Shown here: in pieces, positions 1 to 9,177 of the stretch | How positions within the stretch are numbered: the stretch's first letter is position 1 | How the letters are laid out: each line of letters begins with the position of its first letter | NCBI RefSeq assembly: GCF_000379125.1 | Contig: NZ_KB900626.1 | Span: 3,358,667-3,422,666, forward strand | Length of the DNA stretch: 64,000 nucleotides | Origin: Methylosinus sp. LW4 | Lineage (GTDB): Bacteria; Pseudomonadota; Alphaproteobacteria; Rhizobiales; Beijerinckiaceae | Direction: 5' to 3' | Position numbers and translations under genes: made by a program | The notes under the pieces: model-generated | Told to the model about the DNA's origin: nothing | The model's input: only the letters and a program-made list of their open reading frames with translations | Database searches by the model: none

Positions 1-2
1 GC

Positions 3-1151
3 CGCGTCGAGCGCAGTCTCGGCCAGCGGCTCGAGGGCGACAGCGTGTTCGCGCAGCCGCGCCCGCGCATCGGCGACAGCGCCACGCGCCGCGACGAGGT
101 GGTGCGGCTCGGCTCGGAGCAATTCGCGCGCGAGGCCGCGGTCTCCTTCGGGCAGGAGCCGTGGATGGCGTTTCCAGGCGCGACGCTGCGTGAGATCGCG
201 CCGCGCTGGAACAAGCCGCTCCCGCCCACCGACGTCATTGCGCGGGCGCAGACGCCGGCCGATCGCGTGCATATCGTCTCGGCCTTTCTCGGCCTGCTCG
301 GCCCGCAGGGGCCGCTGCCTTATCATTTGACCGAGGAAGCCTTCGCCTATGCGCAGGTGGAGGATTTGTCCTTCATCCATTTCCTCGATCTCTTCAACAA
401 TCGCTTCATCCAATTGTTCTTCCGCGCCTGGGCCGATGCGCGTCCCATCGTGCAGGCGGACCGGCCGGACTATGACCGCTTCGGCGCCTATGTGACCTCC
501 ATGGTCGGAGTCGGCTCCCAGGCCTTCGACACGACGGCGGCGAAGCATGACGGCGCGCGTCGCGAGAGCTTCATACCGGAGGGCGTCGGGCTCTATGCGG
601 GCTTGCTCGGCCCACAGGTGAAATCCGCCTCGCGGCTGCGCCAAGCCATTCGCGGCATGTTGCGCGTCGAGACGGAGATCGACGAATTCATCGGCTCCTG
701 GCTCGAGTTCGACGCGCGCGAGCGCTCGCATCTGGGCGGACGCAACAGCACGCTCGGCGTCGATTTCCTCGTCGGCGCCGCGTCCTTCAGCGTGCAGGAC
801 AAGATTCGCGTGCGGCTCTACGTCGCCGATATGGCGCAATATCGCAAATTCCTGCCGGTCGGCGACGATTGCGATCGGCTCGTCGATATTTTGTTTTTTT
901 ATGTCGGCGACGAGATCGATTGGGATGTCGAGCTCGCCGTGCCGGCGCGCTGCGTCGAGCCCATCCGGCTCACATCCGATTCCGCCGCGGGGCCGGCGGG
1001 CGGCGCGCGGCTCGGCTGGACGAGCTGGCTCGTCGACGAAAATGCATCGAGGAAAGACGGCTATCGGGCCGATGCGCGCTTCCAGCCTGCGGAGCGCAAG
1101 AGGCATGAGCGCGAAAAAGCCAGACGCGAAGCGGAGGCGATGAAACCATGA
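3..1151 (+). CDS. tssG: Type VI secretion baseplate protein TssG (5' truncated by window)
   Basis: The frame is open from the first bases of the window, so the true start lies upstream and this is a partial gene of about 382 visible codons. The protein fits TssG (ImpH/VasB), the baseplate wedge subunit that works with TssE, TssF and TssK in the cytoplasm at the inner membrane. Visible family features are the early segment PRIGDSATRRDEVVRLG, an FPGATL block, and a conserved C-terminal half with GVDFLVGAASFSVQDKIRVR. The stop overlaps the start of tssH as ATGA (1148-1151), implying translational coupling. TssF is expected just upstream outside the window. A shorter start at GTG 45 is possible but would remove conserved sequence. 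Confidence 0.88.
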   Translation, partial: RVERSLGQRLEGDSVFAQPRPRIGDSATRRDEVVRLGSEQFAREAAVSFGQEPWMAFPGATLREIAPRWNKPLPPTDVIARAQTPADRVHIVSAFLGLLGPQGPLPYHLTEEAFAYAQVEDLSFIHFLDLFNNRFIQLFFRAWADARPIVQADRPDYDRFGAYVTSMVGVGSQAFDTTAAKHDGARRESFIPEGVGLYAGLLGPQVKSASRLRQAIRGMLRVETEIDEFIGSWLEFDARERSHLGGRNSTLGVDFLVGAASFSVQDKIRVRLYVADMAQYRKFLPVGDDCDRLVDILFFYVGDEIDWDVELAVPARCVEPIRLTSDSAAGPAGGARLGWTSWLVDENASRKDGYRADARFQPAERKRHEREKARREAEAMKP

Positions 1152-3784
1152 CCGACATTGGACTCGAGACAGTCACTGGCAAGCTCAATCTCGTCGGCTT
1201 CGAGACGATCGCCAAAGCGCATCGCCAAGCGAAAGGCCTCGGCAATCGCTATGTCGAGCTCGCCCATTGGCTGCTGCACATGCTGGAGAAGACCGGCTCC
1301 GACGTCGATGTGATCGCCGATCATTTCAATCTCGATCGCGCCAAGCTGCTTCTCGATGTGGAGCGCGCGATCGGCGCGCTGACGCCGAGCCAGACGGAGA
1401 CGCCCTATTATTCCGGCGCGGTGATCGAGGCGCTCGATCGCGGCTGGCATTACTCCACGCTCTTCTTCGCCGAGGCGCAGATTCGCACCGGCCATGTGCT
1501 GGTCGGCCTGCTCAAGACGGATCGGCTGCGCGCCGCTCTGCTCGCCGTCTCGCGCGAATTCGCCAAGATCGCCGTCGATGCGCTGCTCGACGAGCATAAG
1601 AAGATTCTCGCGCGTTCCGACGAAGAGAATCTGCGCCCCATAGACGGCAGCGGCCTCGCGCCGGCGAGCGGCGGCGCTGCGGCGGGTGAGACGCGCGGCC
1701 AGACGGCGCTCGATCGTTTCTCGCAGGATTTGACCGCGCGCGCGCGCTCCGGCGAGATGGACCGCATATTGGGCCGCGACGAGGAGATCAGAAAAATCGT
1801 CGATGTGCTGATGCGTCGGCGGCAGAATAATCCGATCCTCACCGGCGAGGCTGGCGTCGGCAAGACGGCGGTCGTCGAAGGCTTCGCGCAGGCGATCGTC
1901 TCCGGCGACGTGCCGCCGCCGCTGCGCGACGTCACTCTGCGCGCGCTCGATGTCGGCCTGCTGCAGGCCGGCGCCTCGATGAAGGGCGAGTTCGAGCAGC
2001 GGCTGCGCTCCGTCATCGACGAGGTGCAGAAATCGCCGAAGCCGATCATTCTCTTCATCGATGAGGCGCATACGCTGATCGGCGCCGGCGGCGCGGCCGG
2101 CACCGGCGACGCCGCCAATCTGCTGAAGCCGGCGCTGGCGCGTGGAACACTGCGCACCATCGCCGCGACGACATGGAGCGAATATCGCCAATATTTCGAG
2201 AAGGACCCGGCGCTGACGCGGCGCTTCCAGCCGATCCAGATCGACGAGCCGGACGCCGCGCGCGCGGCGGCGATGTTGCGCGGCATTCTCGCGCCGATGG
2301 AAAAGCATCATGGCGTGCGCATTTCGGACGCCGCCATCACCGCCGCCGTCGCTCTGTCGCAACGCTATATTCCCGCGCGGCAATTGCCGGACAAGGCGGT
2401 GAGCCTGCTCGACACAGCGAGCGCGCGCGTCGCCATCAGCCAGTCGACGACGCCCGCCGCCATCGCCGACAAGCGCGTCGAGATCGACCATCTTGCGCAG
2501 GAGAAAGCGGCGCTGCTCGCCGATCGCGATCTCGGCGCCGACACGCGCGCGCGGGTGAATGAGATCGACGATGCGATCGTCGCGGCCAAGGACAGGCTCG
2601 GCCTGCTGGAGAGCGCTTGGAGCCAAGAGAAATCCATCGTCGACGAGGTGCGCTCGCTGCGCGAGATTCTCGCGCAGACGCAAGAGGAGAGCGCGCAGGA
2701 GAGCGAGCGCGCGAAGCTGACGGAAAAGCTCGGCGCATTGGCCGCGCTCGATCCCGAGATGCGCGCCATTTATCCGCATGTCGACGAGCAGGCGGTGGCC
2801 GCCGTCGTGTCGGATTGGACGGGCATTCCGGTCGGCCGCATGGTGAAGGACGAGATCGAGAATATTCTCCGCCTGCCGGAGATTTTGAACAAGCGCGTCG
2901 TTGGGCAGAGTCATGGCCTCGCGATGATTTCAAAGCGCATCGAGACCAATCGCGCGCGGCTCGACAATCCCAACAAGCCGATCGGCGTGTTCATGCTCTG
3001 CGGCCCCTCTGGCGTCGGCAAGACGGAGACGGCGCTGGCGCTCGCGGAGGCGATCTATGGCGGCGAGCAGAACATCATCACCATCAACATGTCGGAGTTT
3101 CAGGAAGCGCATACGGTCTCCACGCTGAAGGGCGCGCCTCCCGGCTATGTCGGCTATGGCGAAGGCGGCCGCCTCACCGAAGCCGTGCGGCGCAAGCCCT
3201 ATAGCGTCGTGCTGCTCGACGAGATCGAGAAGGCGCATCCCGACGTGCATGAGATTTTCTTCCAGGTCTTCGACAAGGGACAGATGGAGGATGGCTCGGG
3301 CCGGCGCATCGATTTCAAGAACACGCTCATCATCCTCACCTCCAATGTCGGCACCGATCTCATCATGGAGCTCGGCGCCGATCCCGCCTATCACGACGAC
3401 ACGGAAGCGCTCGCCGCCGCGCTGCGGCCGGAGCTGCAACGCGTCTTCCCGCCGGCGCTGCTCGGGCGCATCGTCACCATTCCCTATTTCCCGCTGTCGC
3501 CGGAGATGCTGTCCGGCATTGTGCGGCTGCAATTGAATCGCATCGGCAAGCGCATCGAGGAGAACCACAAGGCGGCCTTCGTCTATGACGACGCGGTGGT
3601 CGATCACATTGTCGCGCAATGCAACGATCCCGATTCCGGCGGACGCATCATCGACAACATCATCACCAACACGCTGCTCCCCTCGCTCTCGCGCGAGTTC
3701 CTGAAGCGCTCGCTCGCGAAGGAGGAGCTGCGCGAGGCGCGGGTGACGGTGAGCGAGGGCGCCTTCGGCTTCGAATGGAGATGA
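1148..3784 (+). CDS. tssH: Type VI secretion ATPase TssH (ClpV)
   Basis: An 878-residue Clp/Hsp100 ATPase of normal length for ClpV, the enzyme that disassembles contracted TssB/TssC sheaths for reuse. It has an N-terminal Clp-N domain (about residues 15-160), a first AAA domain with Walker A GEAGVGKT at 233-240 and the Walker B segment LFIDEAHTLIGAG, a middle coiled-coil region near 430-540, and a second AAA domain with Walker A GPSGVGKT at 619-626 followed by LLDEIEKAHPDV. The pairing directly after tssG, overlapping it by four bases, is why ClpV is preferred over housekeeping ClpB. The cluster ends here: the next gene is unrelated and 205 bases away. Confidence 0.95.
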   Translation: MTDIGLETVTGKLNLVGFETIAKAHRQAKGLGNRYVELAHWLLHMLEKTGSDVDVIADHFNLDRAKLLLDVERAIGALTPSQTETPYYSGAVIEALDRGWHYSTLFFAEAQIRTGHVLVGLLKTDRLRAALLAVSREFAKIAVDALLDEHKKILARSDEENLRPIDGSGLAPASGGAAAGETRGQTALDRFSQDLTARARSGEMDRILGRDEEIRKIVDVLMRRRQNNPILTGEAGVGKTAVVEGFAQAIVSGDVPPPLRDVTLRALDVGLLQAGASMKGEFEQRLRSVIDEVQKSPKPIILFIDEAHTLIGAGGAAGTGDAANLLKPALARGTLRTIAATTWSEYRQYFEKDPALTRRFQPIQIDEPDAARAAAMLRGILAPMEKHHGVRISDAAITAAVALSQRYIPARQLPDKAVSLLDTASARVAISQSTTPAAIADKRVEIDHLAQEKAALLADRDLGADTRARVNEIDDAIVAAKDRLGLLESAWSQEKSIVDEVRSLREILAQTQEESAQESERAKLTEKLGALAALDPEMRAIYPHVDEQAVAAVVSDWTGIPVGRMVKDEIENILRLPEILNKRVVGQSHGLAMISKRIETNRARLDNPNKPIGVFMLCGPSGVGKTETALALAEAIYGGEQNIITINMSEFQEAHTVSTLKGAPPGYVGYGEGGRLTEAVRRKPYSVVLLDEIEKAHPDVHEIFFQVFDKGQMEDGSGRRIDFKNTLIILTSNVGTDLIMELGADPAYHDDTEALAAALRPELQRVFPPALLGRIVTIPYFPLSPEMLSGIVRLQLNRIGKRIEENHKAAFVYDDAVVDHIVAQCNDPDSGGRIIDNIITNTLLPSLSREFLKRSLAKEELREARVTVSEGAFGFEWR

Positions 3785-3989
3785 AGCGGCGGCGTTCTGC
3801 TCATGCCCGCGGCGTTCCGTCGTCGTGGCGCGGATGCCGACCGCGGTCATGACGCTGGAACATCGCCGCGGCCCGGCCGGAGTCCTGCGGCCAAGGCCGC
3901 GGCTCTTGACGTAGCCCAAAAAATGTCGCAATTCAGCAAAGGTTTAGCAATAAATTGCGATCAGTGCGGCGTGCGCGTCGGGGCGAGAA

Positions 3990-5330
3990 TTGGCGACAAG
4001 GACTAAAATCAGCGCTCTCCTGCTGATCGCTTGCGTTGCGCGCTGCGACGCTTCCGCGCATTCGGAGCAGGCGCCCGAGCAATCGGAGCTGGATCGGCTG
4101 GCGGCTCACGTCCGCATGCATCCGACCGATTACGAGCAGACCTACGCCTATATTCGGCTCGCGACGGAGCTGCATGACGAGGCCGCGATCGGCGCGCTCG
4201 AGCGCTTGCTGATGTATAATCCGGCTCTCGGCCGCGCGCGCAAGGAGCTCGGCTTTCTCTATGCGCGCATCGGCGCCTATCAGAGCGCGCTCTACAATCT
4301 GCGCGCGGCGTTGAAATCGGCCGATCTCGACGCCGCGCAGAGAGCGCAGATCGAGGCACAGCTTCCCGACATCGAAAGACATACGCAGGCGAGCCGTCTC
4401 TCGGGAAATTTGCAGATCGGCGTGCGCACGCAATCCAACGCCGCCTATCTGCCGTCGAGCGGGCTCTTCGACGTCGGCGGCGTGCAGACGCCGGGCGGCG
4501 TCACCGGACGGCAGTCCGACGCCAACACATTCGAGCAGGCGCAGCTGACGCACGACTATGATTTCCAAAATCAGCGCGGCGACACGCTGGAGACGCGCGG
4601 GCTGGCCTATGCGACGCAGCAATTCGCATTGTCGCAATATAATGTCGCACTGTTCTCGCTCTCCACGGGGCCGCGCTTCGGCCTGTCGGACATCGCGCCG
4701 GGCTTGTCAGTGAAGCCCTATGTCTCCGGCTCGGCCGCGCTCGTCGGCAATCTCAACTATCTCAACACGGGCGGCGCCGGCTTCAGCCTGCGTCAGGCCT
4801 TCGGCGATCGGCTGTCGCTGGAGCCGGGCTTCGAATGGTCGCGGCTCTGGGTCAATTCCGGCTCCGCATCGGGAAGCGGCGCGCAGACGGTGGCGACGAT
4901 CGCGAGCGGCGATGTGTTCACCGGCTCGCTCGGCGTCAGCCTGCGCATTTTCGACAATGTGCGTCTCGAGGGACGCGGCGCCTTCTCGCGCGCGGCGGCC
5001 TATGTCGCGACTCAGGCTTCGGATCAGTTCGATCTGCAGGCGATGTTGCGCGTGGAGGTCGATCCGCCGTTCGCGGAAATGCCGCGGCGATGGACCATCG
5101 CGCCCTACGCGCGCTTCACGCAGATCGCTTTCGATATCGCCAATCCCGCGCTCGATCCGTTCCGCGTGCGACGCGACGACGCCTGGACCTATGGGCTCGC
5201 GCTGGACGCGCCGATCACGGCGGAGCTGGGCGTCTCCGGCCATCTCGAGTTTCTGCGCAATGATTCGAACATATCGAGCTTCAAGATGCAGAATGTCTCG
5301 CTGACATTCGGGCCCACCGCGAGATTCTGA
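3990..5330 (+). CDS. TPR plus C-terminal beta-barrel outer-membrane protein, SLAM/DUF560-like
   Basis: A 446-residue exported protein. The chosen TTG start gives a short signal peptide (KISALLLIACVARCDASA); the first in-frame ATG is well inside the mature protein. Residues about 40-135 are helical and TPR-like (LERLLMYNPALGRARKELG, ARIGAYQSALYNLRAALK). From about 140 to the end the sequence is amphipathic beta with alternating aromatic residues and finishes in F (VSLTFGPTARF), as outer-membrane barrels do. This TPR-plus-barrel plan is that of SLAM-type proteins (type XI secretion), though I cannot confirm the family without a profile search. The FecR-domain gene starts 13 bases after its stop, so the two are probably co-transcribed and functionally linked. 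Confidence 0.65.
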   Translation: MATRTKISALLLIACVARCDASAHSEQAPEQSELDRLAAHVRMHPTDYEQTYAYIRLATELHDEAAIGALERLLMYNPALGRARKELGFLYARIGAYQSALYNLRAALKSADLDAAQRAQIEAQLPDIERHTQASRLSGNLQIGVRTQSNAAYLPSSGLFDVGGVQTPGGVTGRQSDANTFEQAQLTHDYDFQNQRGDTLETRGLAYATQQFALSQYNVALFSLSTGPRFGLSDIAPGLSVKPYVSGSAALVGNLNYLNTGGAGFSLRQAFGDRLSLEPGFEWSRLWVNSGSASGSGAQTVATIASGDVFTGSLGVSLRIFDNVRLEGRGAFSRAAAYVATQASDQFDLQAMLRVEVDPPFAEMPRRWTIAPYARFTQIAFDIANPALDPFRVRRDDAWTYGLALDAPITAELGVSGHLEFLRNDSNISSFKMQNVSLTFGPTARF

Positions 5331-5343
5331 CGAGGGGGAGGCG

Positions 5344-6765
5344 ATGCGAAATCTGCACGGCGTGGCGCTCCTCGCGCTCTTTGGCCTTTGCGCGACGAAT
5401 GTCCGCGCCGATGTCGTCGGCAATGTCGGCGCGGTCAATCAGGCGGCGCAAGGAACGCCGCCCGGCGGTTCCGCCAAAGGATTGACGCTCGGCTATGGCG
5501 TCGTCGATCGCGAGCGCATCGACACCAAGACCGACGGCCGCGCGCAGATTGTCTTTCTCGACAAATCGACGCTCGGCGTCGGCGCGAACAGCTCGGTGAC
5601 GATCGATCGTTTCGTCTATGACGCCGCCGCCGGCGCCGGCAAGCAGAGCCTCTCCATCACCAAAGGCGCGCTGCGCTTCATCGGCGGCGAGGTGAGCCAT
5701 GGCGCCGGCATGGAGATCAAGACGCCCTCGGCGACAATCGCCGTGCGCGGCGGCATGGTGCTGGTGCGCGTCGGCGGCGCCGATTGCCGCGAGATCGCGC
5801 GAGCGGGCGGCTGCGACGAGATCGTGCTGCTGAATGGCGTCGCCACCATCGTCACCGCGAAAGGCCGGCGCATCCGGCTGACGCGTCCGGGCTATGGCGT
5901 CGTCATCGGCTCGGGCGGCGAGGAGTTGTCCGATCCCGCGCCCGCCGGCGAGGCGTCGATCGAAGGTTTCGACGGGCAATTCGCCAGCCTGCCGGGCCAG
6001 ACCGGCGGCGCCGGCCTCGGCGCGCTGCCGACGGGCGCGCAGGCGCTCGCGCATCTCGGTTCTCTTCGGGAGCCCGATCGCACGCCTTGGGCCGGGCTCG
6101 GGGCCATCGGCGCGCATTGGGGCGCCGCCGGCATAGCGCAGAGCCGCGCGCAGACGAATAATCAGACGGTCGCGACGCAGACGCGCCAGACTCTCGCCGC
6201 CATCGTCGCGGCCCAAAACGCCGCGCGCGCCGTCGCAGGGGGCGGGACGGGCTCCTCCGCCCTGACGATCGATCCCGGCAATCCCGCCAGCGGCGCGGTG
6301 GGCGCGCTCTTCGCGAATGGATTTTGCGTATGGGGCTGCGTGACGCCGACTTTCGTCTCGCAGAGCGTCTCGGGAACGACCACCACCATAACGCTGCGGG
6401 CGAGCTTCCCCGGCTATGGCTATTTTCTGATCGCTCTGTCGGTCGATGCGGCGAGCATAAATTACACCGCGGGCCAGACCTCGGCGTCCTTCAACGGCGC
6501 CTTCGGCGCCACCATCGTCTATTATCCCCAGAGCGGCGCCGCGGCGCAGACGAACACCTATAATTTCGTCATCAATGAGCTTTTGAGCTGGTCCGGCGCG
6601 GTCTCGGCGAATGGCGCGCCGACGTCATTCACCGTCAGCGGCAGCGACACGCTGAATTTCGTCAATGCGGCCGGCATAATTCTCGAGCCGCCGCCGACAT
6701 CGACCAATGCATTCTTCAGCCTGCCGAACGGCTTCACGCAGAGCTTCGAATTCTCCTATCCGTGA
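5344..6765 (+). CDS. Secreted FecR-domain protein
   Basis: A 473-residue protein with a clear Sec signal peptide (residues 1-22, ending NVRA before DVVG). Residues about 45-160 are a FecR-like domain: IDTKTDGRAQIVFLDKSTLGVG, SLSITKGALRFIGGE and the IKTPSATIAVRGG motif. There is no N-terminal transmembrane anchor of the sigma-regulator FecR type, so a role in signalling to an ECF sigma factor is not supported; no sigma factor is nearby. The C-terminal third (about 310-473) is Ser/Thr/Gly-rich and predicted beta, with SASFNGAFGATIVYYP. A GAGGGGG run upstream of ATG 5344 serves as ribosome-binding site. It follows the barrel gene by 13 bases and may be its exported partner. Confidence 0.75.
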   Translation: MRNLHGVALLALFGLCATNVRADVVGNVGAVNQAAQGTPPGGSAKGLTLGYGVVDRERIDTKTDGRAQIVFLDKSTLGVGANSSVTIDRFVYDAAAGAGKQSLSITKGALRFIGGEVSHGAGMEIKTPSATIAVRGGMVLVRVGGADCREIARAGGCDEIVLLNGVATIVTAKGRRIRLTRPGYGVVIGSGGEELSDPAPAGEASIEGFDGQFASLPGQTGGAGLGALPTGAQALAHLGSLREPDRTPWAGLGAIGAHWGAAGIAQSRAQTNNQTVATQTRQTLAAIVAAQNAARAVAGGGTGSSALTIDPGNPASGAVGALFANGFCVWGCVTPTFVSQSVSGTTTTITLRASFPGYGYFLIALSVDAASINYTAGQTSASFNGAFGATIVYYPQSGAAAQTNTYNFVINELLSWSGAVSANGAPTSFTVSGSDTLNFVNAAGIILEPPPTSTNAFFSLPNGFTQSFEFSYP

Positions 6766-6829
6766 CGGGCGCCTTCGACGGTCGACCGCTCCCGCCGAAG
6801 CCTATGCCGATTCGGCGCCGCGCAGATTT

Positions 6830-6862
6830 GCGCTCGGCGCGATCCGAGCCCGCGCCGAGCGC
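6830..6862 (+). terminator. Hairpin downstream of the FecR gene
   Basis: A perfect 12-base-pair stem, 6830-6841 pairing with 6851-6862, with a 9-base loop. A small GGAC/GTCC hairpin and the run ATTTTT follow about 10-25 bases later. It sits 65 bases after the FecR-gene stop and before the minus-strand tRNA, so it probably ends the 3990-6765 operon. Confidence 0.5.
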
Positions 6863-6894
6863 AGGCGGACGCCGTCCAGATTTTTAAGGAAAAA

Positions 6895-6971
6895 TGGCGC
6901 GCCCGAAGAGATTCGAACTCCTGACCCCCAGATTCGTAGTCTGGTGCTCTATCCAGCTGAGCTACGGGCGC
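6895..6971 (-). tRNA. tRNA-Arg (anticodon ACG)
   Basis: On the minus strand the sequence folds as a tRNA: acceptor GCGCCCG (6965-6971) pairs with CGGGCGC (6899-6905), the discriminator is G, and CCA is encoded (6895-6897). The D arm reads AGCTCAGCTGGATAGAGC, the anticodon loop CTACGAA gives anticodon ACG, and the T arm carries GTTCGAATC. ACG is read as ICG and decodes CGU/CGC/CGA arginine codons, which are frequent in this GC-rich genome. A run of T follows CCA directly. Confidence 0.97.
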
Positions 6972-7153
6972 CTTACGGTCCGTTCCGCGTCACGAAGATG
7001 CGTCGAACCGGTGGAGAGGTCGTTTAGCGGCTACGAGGCCGCTTGGCAATAGGAAGATATTTCCCCCGCCAAGACGCTTGCGCTGCCCTACGGCTGCGAT
7101 AATTACCGACGATCCTGATGCCGACGCTCCTTGAATGTAATAAAATAGGATTG

Positions 7154-7921
7154 ATGATGGACGAGTTCGGGTCGAATGGCGCGCAGATCGCCTATATCGA
7201 TTTTCCGCCGCTGACGGAGGATCGTGGGGAGCCGATCGTTCTCATTCACGGCTTTGCCTCGACGCATGCCGTGAACTGGCTCTTTCCCCAATGGGTCAAG
7301 ACTTTGACCGAGGATGGTCGGCGCGTCATCGTGCTGGACAATCGCGGCCACGGCCGCTCGGAGAAGATTTATGATCCCGCCGCCTATGATCTCGCGCTGA
7401 TGGCCGGGGACGTCGCCAATCTGCTCGCGAGCCTCGGCGTCGCCCGCGCCGATGTGATGGGCTATTCCATGGGCGCGCGAATCGCCGTCACGCTGGCGCT
7501 GAATCATCCCGAGGTCGTGCGTTCGCTCGTGCTCGGCGGCATCGGCGCCAATCTCGTGACCACGGGCCTGCCGCGCGGCCTAGCCGAGGCCATGGAGGCC
7601 GAGCGCATAGAGGATATCGACGACCCGCTGCTAAAGATGTTCCGCGGCTTCGCCGAGGCCACGCGCGCCGATCTGCTGTCGCTCGCCGCCTGTGCGCGCG
7701 GACCGAATCAGATCGTCGACCGCGCCCGGCTCGCCGCGATAAAGGTCCCCGTGCTGATCTGCGTCGGCACGCGCGACGAGGTGGCCGGCGATCCGCATCC
7801 GCTCGAGCCCTTTTTCCCGGACGCCCATATCGTCGATATTCCCGGCCGCGACCATAATCGCGCCGTCGGCGACCGCGTCTTCAAGCAGGCGGTGCTCGAT
7901 TTCCTCGCGCAGCGGGAATAG
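7154..7921 (+). CDS. Alpha/beta-fold hydrolase
   Basis: About 255 residues with the alpha/beta hydrolase plan: an oxyanion-hole segment IVLIHGFAST, the strand LDNRGHGRS, the nucleophile elbow GYSMGA with the catalytic serine near residue 105, an acid in CVGTRDEVAGDP, and a terminal histidine in IPGRDHNRAVGD. It resembles soluble esterase/lactonase-like enzymes (AB hydrolase 1 family); the substrate cannot be inferred. The start at ATG 7154 or 7157 is preferred because AGGA lies at 7147-7150; a longer start at 7118 lacks such a site. Downstream cysE follows after 16 bases in the same direction, suggesting a two-gene operon. Confidence 0.85.
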   Translation: MMDEFGSNGAQIAYIDFPPLTEDRGEPIVLIHGFASTHAVNWLFPQWVKTLTEDGRRVIVLDNRGHGRSEKIYDPAAYDLALMAGDVANLLASLGVARADVMGYSMGARIAVTLALNHPEVVRSLVLGGIGANLVTTGLPRGLAEAMEAERIEDIDDPLLKMFRGFAEATRADLLSLAACARGPNQIVDRARLAAIKVPVLICVGTRDEVAGDPHPLEPFFPDAHIVDIPGRDHNRAVGDRVFKQAVLDFLAQRE

Positions 7922-7937
7922 GCCGCGGAGCGACGCC

Positions 7938-8771
7938 ATGACCGACAGCGTCCCCGCCCGGCTCGTCGCCCTCTCTGGCGTCGATCCGCTTTTCGCCCGC
8001 CTCTCGGCGGAGGCCGAGGCCGCTGCGGGCCGCGAGCCCAATATGGCGGCCTTTCTCTATGCGGCCGTCCTGGCGCAGGACAGCCTCGAGGCGGTGATCG
8101 CGCATCGAATCGCGCAGCGCCTCGCTGCGCCGGAACTGCCGGCGACCGTCATAGAGCGGCTCTGCCACGATCAGATGGCGCGCGATTCGGCCCTGGGCGC
8201 GGCGTTGCGGGCCGATCTCATGGCCGTTTTCGACCGCGATCCCGCCTGCACGCGGCTGCTCGAGGCGGCGCTCTATTTCAAGGGCTTCCACGCTATTCAG
8301 AGCTATCGGCTGGCGCATGGGCTGTGGCGCTCCGGCCGCAGCGATCTCGCGCTCTGGCTCCAGAGCCTCGCCTCGGCGCGTTTCCAGACCGACATCCACC
8401 CGCAGGCGCGAATCGGCGCCGGCTTCTTTCTCGATCACGCCACGGGCGTCGTGATCGGCGCCACCAGCGTCATAGAGCATGACGTCTCCATGCTGCATGG
8501 GGTGACGCTCGGCGGCTCCGGCACGGCGGGCGGTGCGCGCCATCCCAAGGTGCGTCATGGCGTGCTGATCGGCGCGGGGGCCAAGCTGCTCGGCGATATA
8601 GAGATCGGCGAGCGCGCGCGCATAGCGGCGGGCTCCGTGGTGCTGGAATCAGTGCCGGCGCATAAGACGGTCGCCGGCGTGCCGGCCCGCGTCATCGGCG
8701 ATGTCGGCGCGGCCGAGCCGGCGCTGACGATGGATCAGATCATCGACGAGTCGCACGATCCGGGGTTGTAG
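7938..8771 (+). CDS. cysE: Serine O-acetyltransferase CysE
   Basis: A 277-residue enzyme that acetylates L-serine with acetyl-CoA, the committed step of cysteine synthesis in the cytoplasm. Residues about 15-115 form the N-terminal helical SATase domain (MAAFLYAAVLAQDSLEAVIAHRIAQ). Residues about 150-255 form the left-handed beta-helix of hexapeptide repeats (IGAGFFLDHATGVVIGATSVI, VLIGAGAKLLGDIEIG, ARIAAGSVVL), with the catalytic histidine segments DHATG and MLHGVTLGG. The family normally ends with a cysteine-sensing tail; here the tail ends in SHDPGL. Its last 32 bases overlap the convergent brnA gene. Confidence 0.95.
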   Translation: MTDSVPARLVALSGVDPLFARLSAEAEAAAGREPNMAAFLYAAVLAQDSLEAVIAHRIAQRLAAPELPATVIERLCHDQMARDSALGAALRADLMAVFDRDPACTRLLEAALYFKGFHAIQSYRLAHGLWRSGRSDLALWLQSLASARFQTDIHPQARIGAGFFLDHATGVVIGATSVIEHDVSMLHGVTLGGSGTAGGARHPKVRHGVLIGAGAKLLGDIEIGERARIAAGSVVLESVPAHKTVAGVPARVIGDVGAAEPALTMDQIIDESHDPGL

Positions 8772-9177
8772 GCTTCCGCGCGGGGGGCTGCGATTTGCGA
8801 TTTGCCTGCTCCACATAGGAGCGTAGGACGGCGTTGATCTTGGTCTGATATCCTTTGCCCTGCCGACGAAAGAATTCGAGCACATCCTGGTCGACGCGCA
8901 TGTTGAGCACGGCCTTCGGCTGCGGCAGCTCCACCGAAGCGGTCGACCAATCGACGATCATGTCGGCTTCGTCAGGATCCGAAGCGATAGCGGCTTCGAT
9001 CTGCTCTTGGGTCAGGGCCTCTGCGCGCTTCCAATCGCTCTCATCGCGCAATGATCGCAATTCTTCATCCGTGTACCTGACGATACGCTCCTTCTTCGGC
9101 GCGGCGCGCGCGCCTGAACGAGATGATTCGGCGCGTCTCGCCGCGCCAAGTCCAGATGATCGTGTAGAATTTTTCAT
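8740..9177 (-). CDS. brnA: BrnA-type antitoxin
   Basis: Antitoxin of a type II BrnT/BrnA pair; BrnA binds and neutralises BrnT and represses the operon through a ribbon-helix-helix domain. The core is typical: RIVRYTDEELRSLRDESDW, IAADPDE-like IASDPDEAD, then LNMRVDQDVLEFFRRQGKGYQTKINAVLRSYVEQ, the DNA-binding part. The ATG at 9177 gives 145 residues and an N-terminal extension of about 28 residues, encoded over the last 113 bases of brnT in another frame. No ATG or GTG lies closer to the conserved core, only TTG codons inside it. The 3' end overlaps the convergent cysE by 32 bases. Confidence 0.85.
   Translation of the reverse strand: MKNSTRSSGLGAARRAESSRSGARAAPKKERIVRYTDEELRSLRDESDWKRAEALTQEQIEAAIASDPDEADMIVDWSTASVELPQPKAVLNMRVDQDVLEFFRRQGKGYQTKINAVLRSYVEQANRKSQPPARKPTTPDRATRR

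Noticed and set aside
3803..4006. 67-codon ORF between tssH and the TPR-barrel gene
   Set aside because: No ribosome-binding site, no family, and it overlaps the start of the TPR-barrel gene; composition is that of non-coding GC-rich DNA.
5344..6765. FecR-type anti-sigma regulator of an ECF sigma system
   Set aside because: The protein is secreted through a cleavable signal, has no transmembrane anchor or cytoplasmic anti-sigma part, and no sigma factor gene is adjacent.
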